This document shows, piece after piece, positions 1 to 5,050 of a DNA stretch of 5,050 bases. The stretch's first letter is position 1. Each line of letters begins with the position of its first letter. Source of the stretch: Nitrospirota bacterium (GTDB taxonomy: Bacteria > Nitrospinota > Nitrospinia > Nitrospinales > Nitrospinaceae); the NCBI GenBank assembly GCA_003229345.1, contig QIDN01000155.1, positions 1 to 5,050 of the forward strand, written 5' to 3'. The notes under the pieces were generated by a model. The model searched no databases, was not told where the DNA came from, and saw only the letters and a list, made by a program, of their open reading frames with translations. A program made the position numbers and the translations under genes.

Positions 1-574
1 GCTCAAGCCCAGGAATCTGGCCGTGTTGAGAGAAGTAGCGGCTTGGCGGGAAGAGCAGGCCATGCAACGGAACTGTCTGGCAAAATCCATCATCCGGGAT
101 GAACCTCTGCTGGAAATCGCGCGGAACCTTCCGCAGTCTCGTAAAGAAATAGCGGATATCCGCGGGGTCAACTCACGGGAAATCAGTTCCAACGGCGATG
201 AGATTATTGACCTTATCAAAAAGGGAATGAGTATTTCCGAAGATCTGTATCCCACATTCCCCGAGTCCTCTCATTACTCCACCGGCCGGGGAGTGGAGGA
301 GCTTCTTGCCGCGTTCGTTCAAATTCGTTCCGAAGTCTTGAAGATCGAGCCGCACATGCTGGCGGATCGGAAAATGATCCACAGCTTCGTTGAACTCCAT
401 GAGAAAAAGGAAGATCTCCAAAAACACCCCCTGTTTCATGGCTGGCGAAAAGAGCTGATTGGAAGCGACCTGCATCTTCTTCTGGAAGGCGAACGGGGGT
501 TGTCCATCAATCCTGGCGGTAAAGTACAATTAATTCCTGCTCTGGCCGATAACAAGTCTCCGAAAGAATCCTGA
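1..574 (+). CDS. rnd: Ribonuclease D, C-terminal part (5' end outside window)
   Basis: RNase D is a 3'-5' exoribonuclease of the DEDD family that trims tRNA precursors and other small RNAs in the cytoplasm. About 190 codons are visible, in the frame starting at base 2, and the frame is open at the left edge. The GTG at 23 is internal, because the HRDC-like sequence begins before it (LKPRNLAVLREVAAWREEQA). The catalytic exonuclease domain lies upstream of the window. What is visible matches the tandem HRDC region. The first HRDC spans roughly visible residues 3-82 and includes the typical RDEPLLEIAR and IRGV segments. The second, more divergent, spans roughly 100-180 and includes LLAAFVQIRSE and HPLFHGWRKELIGSDL. 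HRDC domains help RNase D bind RNA. The gene ends in TGA 18 nt before the end of a convergent TPR gene. Other HRDC proteins such as RecQ are possible, but the AWRE segment followed by a second HRDC favours RNase D. Confidence 0.82.
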   Translation, partial: LKPRNLAVLREVAAWREEQAMQRNCLAKSIIRDEPLLEIARNLPQSRKEIADIRGVNSREISSNGDEIIDLIKKGMSISEDLYPTFPESSHYSTGRGVEELLAAFVQIRSEVLKIEPHMLADRKMIHSFVELHEKKEDLQKHPLFHGWRKELIGSDLHLLLEGERGLSINPGGKVQLIPALADNKSPKES

Positions 575-588
575 GCCGTTCCGGCTTT
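573..588. terminator. Small hairpin between convergent genes, weak terminator candidate
   Basis: AGCCG (574-578) and CGGCT (582-586) form a perfect 5-bp stem with a 3-nt TTC loop. A G-T wobble at 573/587 could extend it, and TT follows on the + strand. It begins in the last base of the rnd stop codon and fills the 18-nt gap before the end of the minus-strand TPR gene. The stem is short and the T tract poor, so it is only a weak terminator candidate for either strand. Confidence 0.25.
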
Positions 589-592
589 CACC

Positions 593-1270
593 TCACAGGG
601 TTTTCACCCATTGTTGAAATTCAGGCGTTTGGCGAAGGTTTGCCAGATCGGGATCGGACTGCGCATTATTGGGGTTTTTGTATCCCAGGCGGATCGATTG
701 TTGAAGCGCTTCGAGGCTGGCCGCCTCCTGATGGGTCAGGGAATAATAACAGGCGAGGTTGTAATAGAGGTGCGGGTTTCCGGGAGTCCGGGCCTTTAAC
801 GCATCAAGCATTTTTTTCGCTTCTTCGTACTGTTGCCCTTTCAAATAGGCGTTGCTCATATTGATATAGACTGCGGTCAGAGCGGGGTCATGGTGCAGGG
901 CCATCTTGTAATTATGCACAGCTTCTTTCCAATTCCCCTTGTTTGAAAATTTGTTTCCCTCGTTGTAGTGAAAAACAGCCATCCGGTGTTCCCTCACCGG
1001 GTCGACCGGGATGGCTCCGGGATCGGGCGCCTGGCTGAAGGCTTTATCCAGGGTATTGGATGACTTCGGAGATTCATCGTGATCATGCGAATGACCGTGA
1101 TTGTGTGAAGAGTCGGAGTCGTGATCCGTGGATTCGAGGGGAGGACGGTACTGATCGCCAACCACAGTGAGCACCAGCAATAAAACCGACAACAGAAGGA
1201 AGTAGGGTTTCCATGATTCGGGCACGCGTTTCATGCCTCCAGCATACTTGATTTGATGGAACAATTGCAC
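593..1270 (-). CDS. Membrane-anchored TPR protein with His/Asp-rich linker
   Basis: This is a protein of unknown function with a recognisable architecture (225 residues from the GTG at 1270). Residues 14-21 are basic. A hydrophobic segment follows at about 23-38 (FLLLSVLLLVLTVV) and would act as a signal anchor or signal peptide, so the rest probably faces the periplasm. Residues 49-66 are a low-complexity His/Asp/Ser stretch with six histidines (H50, 56, 58, 60, 62, 64), resembling metal-binding loops. TPR-like repeats follow at about 98-131, 132-165 and 166-199. The C-terminus has the DPDLANLRQTPEFQ pattern common after the last repeat of small TPR proteins, which usually act as protein-interaction scaffolds. 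The start is uncertain. The GTG at 1270 has GAGG about 10 nt upstream. The in-frame ATG at 1234 (residue 13) has GGAGG only 1 nt before it, which is too close to work well, but it gives a more typical signal-anchor N-terminus. The gene is convergent with rnd and divergent from mutL. Confidence 0.8.
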   Translation of the reverse strand: MQLFHQIKYAGGMKRVPESWKPYFLLLSVLLLVLTVVGDQYRPPLESTDHDSDSSHNHGHSHDHDESPKSSNTLDKAFSQAPDPGAIPVDPVREHRMAVFHYNEGNKFSNKGNWKEAVHNYKMALHHDPALTAVYINMSNAYLKGQQYEEAKKMLDALKARTPGNPHLYYNLACYYSLTHQEAASLEALQQSIRLGYKNPNNAQSDPDLANLRQTPEFQQWVKTL

Positions 1271-1284
1271 CTTTACTGTTCCTC

Positions 1285-1304
1285 ACAATTCCGCAACGAA
1301 TTGT
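1285..1304. promoter_or_regulatory. Inverted repeat in the divergent intergenic region, possible operator
   Basis: ACAATTC (1285-1291) and GAATTGT (1298-1304) are perfect 7-bp inverted arms around a 6-nt spacer. The repeat lies 15 nt upstream of the GTG start of the TPR gene. The right arm overlaps a TACAAT on the minus strand (1300-1305), a possible -10 box for that gene, though no good -35 is visible. A further ACAATTG lies at 1261-1267. The dyad is directly visible; a regulatory role is inference. Confidence 0.3.
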
Positions 1305-1350
1305 AAAACAGTCCTGATCGATACTTTCCTCAGAGGAGCCTCATATCGTT

Positions 1351-1379
1351 TTGGATTTGGAGGGGAATTGGTTTACAAT
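1351..1379 (+). promoter_or_regulatory. Candidate sigma70-type promoter of mutL
   Basis: TTGGAT (1351-1356) and TACAAT (1374-1379) are separated by 17 nt. The -10 matches the consensus at 5 of 6 positions and the -35 at 3 of 6. Transcription would begin near 1386, giving a leader of about 55 nt before the ATG at 1441. Because the promoter lies inside the longer open frame that begins with the TTG at 1351, it also argues against that upstream start. Confidence 0.4.
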
Positions 1380-1440
1380 CGACCCGAAGAGCCGGTCTGC
1401 CGGTTTGACCTTCAACAACCTCCTTCCCCAAGAGAGCTGG

Positions 1441-3282
1441 ATGAGTATTCATATCCTTCCAAATGACCTTGCCAACCAGATCGCGGCCGGAGAAGTGGTC
1501 GAGAGGCCCGCTTCGATCGTCAAGGAAGTGGTGGAAAACTCGATCGACGCCGGCGCGACCCGCATCAGCATCGAAATTGAAGAGGCCGGGAAAAAATCTA
1601 TCCGCGTGTCCGATAACGGATCGGGAATGGAGCCGGAAGATGCCCGCTTGGCTTTTGAACGGCACGCCACCAGCAAAATTCAGACTGCGAGTGATTTGGA
1701 GAGCATCCGATCGCTGGGGTTCCGGGGCGAGGCGCTTCCCAGCATCGCTTCCATCTCCCGCGTGCGTATGGCTACCGGGACGGGGAAAGGCCGCAACGGA
1801 ATCGAGATCTCTATCGAGGGGGGCGGTGTTTCCCAAGTGAAGGAAATTGCTTTTTCCCAGGGGACGACGATCGAGGTCAATCAGATTTTTTACAACACCC
1901 CCGCACGCCAGAAATTTTTAAAGAGAGACAGTACCGAAGCGTCGCACATTACCCAGGTGGTGCAACAGCAGGCGTTGGCGCATCCGGAAATTCAATTCAG
2001 TCTGCACCACAACGGCCGGCAATTGTTGGCCACACTGCCGACCGATCAGAGACTGTACCGGATCGCAGAATTGTTTGGCGCCGAATTGTCGAAGGAGCTG
2101 ATTCGGGTGGAGAAGGATGACGGGACCTACCGCATCGAGGGGTTCATTTCCAGTCCCGTGTATACCCGGTCCAACCGGAATACGCAGTATTGTTTCATCA
2201 ATTCGCGCTTCGTCCGCGACCGGATTCTGCTGTCAGCGACGCAACAGGGATACAGTCATCTTCTGCCGAGAGGCCAGCATCCTGTTCTATTTTTGTTCAT
2301 GACGATGGACCCGGGTCTGTTGGATGTAAACGTTCATCCCGCGAAGGCGGAAGTCCGGTTTGCGTTTCAGCAGGACGTGTACCGGTTTGTCAGTCACGCG
2401 GTTCAGGATGCTCTGCAGCAAAACGAAAAATCCTTCGCGGCAGTGGGTGATGGTTCGGCACCCGGGCAGGGCCGCGATCTAAGACCTTCTTTGGATGTGC
2501 CCGGACACCAGCCGGCATCGGTACCCTCGAAGGGTCCGACTCTGGGGGCATCCCAGACGGAACCTGGGAGAGGAGACTGGAGCCGGGGGCTGGAGGCATT
2601 ATACAGTCCGGCTCCCTCGGTGGATCGGGTGAGAGGCGTTGAGGTGGACCCCCGGCAGATCGAATTCTTCGGACAAAAACCCAAGCCGGTTTCAGACATG
2701 GTGTTTTCCGAGTTCGAACCGGTGGGGCAGTTGAACAACTCATTCATTTTGATGCAGGGTCCAAAAGGTGTTTTGGTGGTGGACCAGCATATTGCCCACG
2801 AGCGAGTGTTATACGAGCGGTTCCGGGAAGCGGCTGAAAACAAAAAGGTGGAGGTTCAGGATTTGCTGTTTCCTCTGGCGGTGGAGTTTCCCCCGGCAGA
2901 GGCGCAGGCCTTGACGGAACATCTGGAATCGCTCAGGGAATTGGGAATGCATTTGGAATCTTTCGGTAAAGATGGGTTCCTGTTACGTTCGGTGCCGGCG
3001 GTTTTGAAAAATCACGATCAGGAAAGTATTGTCAGGGAAGTGGCGGGGCGGCTGATCCGGGAGGAGAAGGACCACACCCTCCAGAATAAGATGGAGGATA
3101 TTATGATTATGATGTCCTGCCGCAATGCCATCAAGGTGAATCACCCTATGGAGCTGGACCAGATTCGCAAACTGATGCACGATTTAGAGCAAACCCAAAT
3201 GCCTTATACCTGCCCTCATGGCCGACCCATCGCGCTGTTGTTTGAAATGAACGATATTCTCAGAAAATTTCAGAGAATTTAA
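1441..3282 (+). CDS. mutL: DNA mismatch repair protein MutL (with endonuclease motif)
   Basis: MutL couples mismatch recognition by MutS to strand incision and removal. The ATG at 1441 gives 613 residues, normal for the family, and opens with the conserved MSIHILPNDLANQIAAGEVV. The in-frame TTG at 1351 would add 30 unrelated residues. The ribosome site is weak (AGAGAG about 5 nt upstream). The N-terminal GHKL ATPase is intact: E29 and N33 of motif I, DNGSGM 58-63, RHATSK 74-79, GFRGEAL 93-99. The transducer domain contains YNTPARQKFL and DVNVHPAKAEVRF (295-307, with K302). A Pro/Gly-rich linker runs from about 325 to 430. The C-terminal domain has the nuclease motif DQHIAHERVLYE (448-459), with Ile in place of the usual Ala at its fourth position. 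It also has SCRNAIK (C560) and CPHGRP (591-596), the metal-site motifs of endonuclease-type MutL. This implies self-nicking rather than reliance on a MutH-type nuclease. The gene is divergent from the TPR gene and convergent with the HTH gene. Confidence 0.97.
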   Translation: MSIHILPNDLANQIAAGEVVERPASIVKEVVENSIDAGATRISIEIEEAGKKSIRVSDNGSGMEPEDARLAFERHATSKIQTASDLESIRSLGFRGEALPSIASISRVRMATGTGKGRNGIEISIEGGGVSQVKEIAFSQGTTIEVNQIFYNTPARQKFLKRDSTEASHITQVVQQQALAHPEIQFSLHHNGRQLLATLPTDQRLYRIAELFGAELSKELIRVEKDDGTYRIEGFISSPVYTRSNRNTQYCFINSRFVRDRILLSATQQGYSHLLPRGQHPVLFLFMTMDPGLLDVNVHPAKAEVRFAFQQDVYRFVSHAVQDALQQNEKSFAAVGDGSAPGQGRDLRPSLDVPGHQPASVPSKGPTLGASQTEPGRGDWSRGLEALYSPAPSVDRVRGVEVDPRQIEFFGQKPKPVSDMVFSEFEPVGQLNNSFILMQGPKGVLVVDQHIAHERVLYERFREAAENKKVEVQDLLFPLAVEFPPAEAQALTEHLESLRELGMHLESFGKDGFLLRSVPAVLKNHDQESIVREVAGRLIREEKDHTLQNKMEDIMIMMSCRNAIKVNHPMELDQIRKLMHDLEQTQMPYTCPHGRPIALLFEMNDILRKFQRI

Positions 3283-3320
3283 GAAACGAAGGACATGGTT
3301 TCCAAAGTTACCTTCACGCA

Positions 3321-3344
3321 GTTGAAGCAGGAATCGTCTTCAAC
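3321..3344. repeat. 7-bp inverted repeat at the mutL/HTH gene convergence
   Basis: GTTGAAG (3321-3327) and CTTCAAC (3338-3344) are perfect inverted arms with a 10-nt loop. The right arm overlaps the stop codon of the minus-strand HTH gene, and mutL ends 38 nt to the left. The position suits transcript 3' ends from both sides, but no T tract follows on either strand, so it is not a typical intrinsic terminator. Confidence 0.3.
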
Positions 3345-3897
3345 CTTTGAGAGTGATCTTCTTGATGGTCTTGGCCATTTTTTTCAGTTTGCTGGCATTT
3401 CGGATCTTCTCGACTTTTCTAGAAACCTTTTTCTTTCCCGTTGCCGTGGAGGCCCGGCTTTTATGCTTCTTTAGGGACCATTCCATATCCAGCAGGCACT
3501 TGTCTTGGGATTTCGGGTTCATTTTCCTGAAATGATTCAACAGCTTTTTTTCATCCTGATTCACCGCTACATAGTAATCCCCGCGAACACCCTTGAAGAC
3601 CAGACGGCCTTCCTTGAGTGAACCGCCAATGGCGTCTATCTGGCTGAGTTTCCCTACAGGTGGATCCAAGTCGGGCATTTCGAGATCGGACGGTTCCAAC
3701 TTGGTGATCAGCAGGCGGTCCAGGGAAATGCAACCCAGTCGGGCGAATTTGACCAGGACAGCCACCGGGGCATCCCGCTCACCGGCTTCGTAGCGGACAT
3801 ACGTCCTAAAGCCGATATCAAGAACTTTGGCGATAGCCATTTGGGTACAACTCAGGCCCTTACGAATGGTTTTCATGTTTTCAGATAACGTGGTCAT
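3340..3897 (-). CDS. XRE-type helix-turn-helix protein with lysine-rich C-terminal tail
   Basis: This is a probable DNA-binding protein of 185 residues with an unknown target. Residues about 5-66 match the XRE/Cro-CI fold: the helix-turn-helix is at about 17-39 (CTQMAIAKVLDIGFRTYVRYE), followed by GERDAPVAVLVKFARL and ISLDRLL, the usual helices 4 and 5. A middle region (67-140) is acidic at first and ends in LLNHFRKMNPKSQDKCLLDMEW, similar in style to the helical segment after the HTH in other XRE regulators. The tail from 143 to the end has 18 Lys/Arg in 43 residues and one acidic residue, like histone H1-like tails. It could add non-specific DNA or RNA affinity. The ATG at 3897 is fixed by an in-frame TAG two codons upstream. 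AGGAGG (3915-3920) lies about 17 nt upstream, an unusually long spacing. The gene appears to be transcribed alone from an AT-rich promoter region. Confidence 0.82.
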   Translation of the reverse strand: MTTLSENMKTIRKGLSCTQMAIAKVLDIGFRTYVRYEAGERDAPVAVLVKFARLGCISLDRLLITKLEPSDLEMPDLDPPVGKLSQIDAIGGSLKEGRLVFKGVRGDYYVAVNQDEKKLLNHFRKMNPKSQDKCLLDMEWSLKKHKSRASTATGKKKVSRKVEKIRNASKLKKMAKTIKKITLKG

Positions 3898-3914
3898 ATT
3901 CTATTTCGCTTTCC

Positions 3915-3920
3915 CCTCCT
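3915..3920 (-). promoter_or_regulatory. Ribosome binding site of the HTH gene, unusually distant
   Basis: A perfect AGGAGG on the minus strand lies 17 nt before the ATG at 3897, about twice the usual gap. No other start codon fits it better, because an in-frame TAG sits between the two. The next in-frame ATG (residue 8) is even farther away. Confidence 0.4.
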
Positions 3921-3922
3921 AG

Positions 3923-3945
3923 ATTATAAATAGCCAAAAATTATA
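3923..3945 (-). promoter_or_regulatory. Two TATAAT boxes, candidate promoter of the HTH gene
   Basis: Perfect minus-strand TATAAT boxes lie at 3940-3945 and 3923-3928, with start points 17 nt apart. The first would start transcription near 3933 and leave the AGGAGG in a leader of about 36 nt, so it is the better candidate. The second would start near 3916, inside the AGGAGG. Neither has a convincing -35; a T-run (complement of 3961-3968) sits at about the right distance from the first. The region is very AT-rich, so chance matches are likely. Confidence 0.4.
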
Positions 3946-4010
3946 ATACACTAACCCATCAAAAAAAATTAAAAACGACCTTTCCCCCTTTAATAAGAAA
4001 GCTTTATATG

Positions 4011-4041
4011 AAAAAAATCAACCCAAAAAGGGTAGTTTTTT
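4011..4041. terminator. Candidate bidirectional intrinsic terminator
   Basis: ACCC (4021-4024) and GGGT (4030-4033) pair around a five-A loop. The flanks continue with seven A on the left (4011-4017) and six T on the right (4036-4041), which can extend the stem past mismatches. Read on the minus strand, the hairpin is followed by TGA and seven T, as expected for ending the panD-TPR transcript about 100 nt after its stop. The GC part of the stem is short (4 bp). Confidence 0.45.
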
Positions 4042-4132
4042 AGGGGATGATAACCTCATCGATCAATGAAAGGGCTGGAGGTAAAAAGTATTCTACAGGA
4101 TTGTTGGATAGTGGATATGCAGAGTTAGCGGT

Positions 4133-4894
4133 TCAGGCCAATTCGATGCCATTCTTTCTCAAATATTTGTAAGCTTCTTCGATCCAGTGTCTTTCTTTTT
4201 CCAGCTTATAATCCGGCAGGTCCTTGGAAGACCCGATAATACTTTTCATGTAATCGATGGCTTCCTTCTTCTGGCCTTTTTTATCCAAAAGCCGGGCGTA
4301 GTGGTAATACGCCTTGAAAAAGTGAAATGAGTTGATAACAGCCTTATAAGCTTCCAAGGCCTTGTCTTCCTGGTCGGAGAGCCGGTAACACTCGGCCAAT
4401 CCGAAAATAGCATTGCCATAATCGTATTTTTTGTCGATTTTTATCAGCTCTTCAAGAACTTTGGCGGCTTCAGCGGGATGACCCATGCCATGCAGGGCTT
4501 TTCCCAGACCGTACCGTGCATCGTTCAGTTCCGGATCTTTTTTGATGGCTTCTTCAAACTGGGAAACCGCCGCCTCATATTTTTTTTGCTCCAGATAAAT
4601 TTGCCCCAGTTTCTCGTAGTGGTAGGCTTTGTGAAATTTGGAGATCAACTCCTTGAGTTGCAGGGTTTCTTCGGTTTCGATTTCGCGTGGCGGACCGGTG
4701 CTGAACAGCTTGATGGGCTTTAAAGTAGGCCCAGACCCGCCCGCCCGATTTTTAACCGCAAAAAAATAGGCAAAAGGTCCGACCGGAATCAGAAAAACAA
4801 TAATGATGATCCAGATGAAGTGCTCCTTCCGATTGAAGCAATCCATGCACATCCACAATACGAATGCGGTATAGGCGATCCAGAAAATATCCAT
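4133..4894 (-). CDS. PLDc_N-like membrane-anchored TPR protein
   Basis: Its function is unknown. It has 253 residues. Two hydrophobic segments lie at about 3-20 and 26-47; the second (FIWIIIIVFLIPVGPFAYFF) has the L-P-x-G-P pattern of the PLDc_N (cardiolipin synthase N-terminal) two-helix module. There is no phospholipase HKD motif, so only the membrane module is shared. After a linker (about 50-85), four TPRs follow at about 90-123 (LGQIYLEQKKYEAAVSQFEE), 124-157, 159-192 and 193-226, and the protein ends in a charged helix. With both termini on the same side, and NRK in the loop between the helices, the topology is uncertain; related modules usually leave the downstream part in the cytoplasm. 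The TPRs suggest a membrane scaffold that binds partner proteins. The ATG overlaps the panD stop by one base (TAATG). With only a weak AAGTAG upstream, translation probably depends on coupling to panD. Confidence 0.85.
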   Translation of the reverse strand: MDIFWIAYTAFVLWMCMDCFNRKEHFIWIIIIVFLIPVGPFAYFFAVKNRAGGSGPTLKPIKLFSTGPPREIETEETLQLKELISKFHKAYHYEKLGQIYLEQKKYEAAVSQFEEAIKKDPELNDARYGLGKALHGMGHPAEAAKVLEELIKIDKKYDYGNAIFGLAECYRLSDQEDKALEAYKAVINSFHFFKAYYHYARLLDKKGQKKEAIDYMKSIIGSSKDLPDYKLEKERHWIEEAYKYLRKNGIELA

Positions 4895-5050
4895 TATGAC
4901 ACTACTTGTGACGAGGTGAAGGCCAAAGCTCCCTGCCGCTCAACGACTTTGTTGCTTTCGTCCAGCAGGAGTACTCGGGGCTGATAATTTTCTACTGTAT
5001 CTAGGCTCATCATACCATAAGCTGCGATGATGATGCGGTCCTTTCTCTCC
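4894..5050 (-). CDS. panD: Aspartate 1-decarboxylase PanD, C-terminal end (5' end outside window)
   Basis: PanD is a pyruvoyl-dependent enzyme that converts L-aspartate to beta-alanine for pantothenate and coenzyme A synthesis in the cytoplasm. The window holds 51 codons and a TAA (complement of 4894-4896), with no start codon because the gene runs off the right edge. The visible protein contains KDRIIIAAYGMMSLD followed by YQPRVLLLDESNKVVE. This matches the end of the PanD beta-barrel, where D-R/L-V-I-I-x-x-Y and P-x-V-x-x-x-D-x-x-N are conserved. The Gly-Ser self-cleavage site that makes the pyruvoyl group lies outside the window, so activity cannot be judged. After the conserved end there is a tail of about 15 residues. 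Its TAA shares a base with the ATG of the TPR gene, marking an operon. Confidence 0.85.
   Translation of the reverse strand, partial: ERKDRIIIAAYGMMSLDTVENYQPRVLLLDESNKVVERQGALAFTSSQVVS

Noticed and set aside
23..25. GTG as the start of the first gene
   Set aside because: The reading frame is open to the window edge and the HRDC-like sequence continues upstream of the GTG, so the gene is cut by the window and does not start there.
1351..1440. Upstream TTG start that would lengthen MutL by 30 residues
   Set aside because: The extension does not resemble MutL, the canonical N-terminus begins at the ATG at 1441, and a good promoter lies within the extension.
2390..2843. Long minus-strand open frames opposite the mutL linker
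   Set aside because: They are antisense shadows of a Pro/Gly-rich coding stretch. The plus-strand protein is clearly MutL and the antisense translations resemble nothing.
3321..3344. Inverted repeat as a true intrinsic terminator for mutL or the HTH gene
   Set aside because: The stem is perfect but the loop is long and no T tract follows on either strand, so it is listed only as a repeat.
4008..4128. Two tiny plus-strand ORFs of 11 and 20 codons in the AT-rich gap
   Set aside because: They lack a properly spaced ribosome site and have no recognisable sequence. The first overlaps the candidate terminator.
3898..4132. AT-rich stretch as a replication origin or a mobile-element border
   Set aside because: No DnaA-box cluster, iterons, terminal inverted repeats or target duplications are visible. 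Promoter and terminator signals explain most of it.

Overview
This window is an ordinary bacterial chromosomal segment with six protein-coding genes, two of them cut by the window edges. I found no RNA gene, CRISPR array, insertion sequence or clear sign of a mobile element. The four recognisable families are RNase D, a MutL of the type carrying its own endonuclease motif, PanD, and membrane-anchored TPR proteins. Together with Shine-Dalgarno-like sites they point to a Gram-negative bacterium. A Nitrospinota or deltaproteobacterium-like origin is my guess from the style of the proteins; it is not demonstrated by the sequence.

Layout: positions 1-574 (+) hold the C-terminal HRDC half of ribonuclease D (rnd). 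Positions 593-1270 (-) hold a small membrane-anchored TPR protein with a His/Asp-rich linker, convergent with rnd and separated from it by 18 nt. A divergent intergenic region (1271-1440) carries a candidate mutL promoter and a 7-bp inverted repeat. Positions 1441-3282 (+) hold a complete mutL of 613 codons; its true start is the ATG at 1441, not the upstream in-frame TTG at 1351. Positions 3340-3897 (-) hold an XRE-type helix-turn-helix protein with a very lysine-rich tail. An AT-rich intergenic stretch follows (3898-4132), with two TATAAT boxes for the HTH gene and a candidate bidirectional terminator. Positions 4133-4894 (-) hold a protein with two N-terminal membrane segments resembling PLDc_N, followed by four TPRs. 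The A of its ATG is shared with the TAA stop of the next gene. Positions 4894-5050 (-) hold the C-terminal end of panD (aspartate 1-decarboxylase), which has no start codon inside the window.

The genes do not form one pathway. rnd (RNA processing), mutL (mismatch repair) and panD (beta-alanine for pantothenate/CoA) are housekeeping genes. The two TPR proteins and the HTH protein are of unknown role. The only clear operon signal is panD with the membrane TPR gene, which overlap at TAATG and so are probably translationally coupled. The least explained items are the basic-tailed HTH protein, the His-rich TPR protein and the panD-coupled TPR protein. I see no convincing new multi-gene system.
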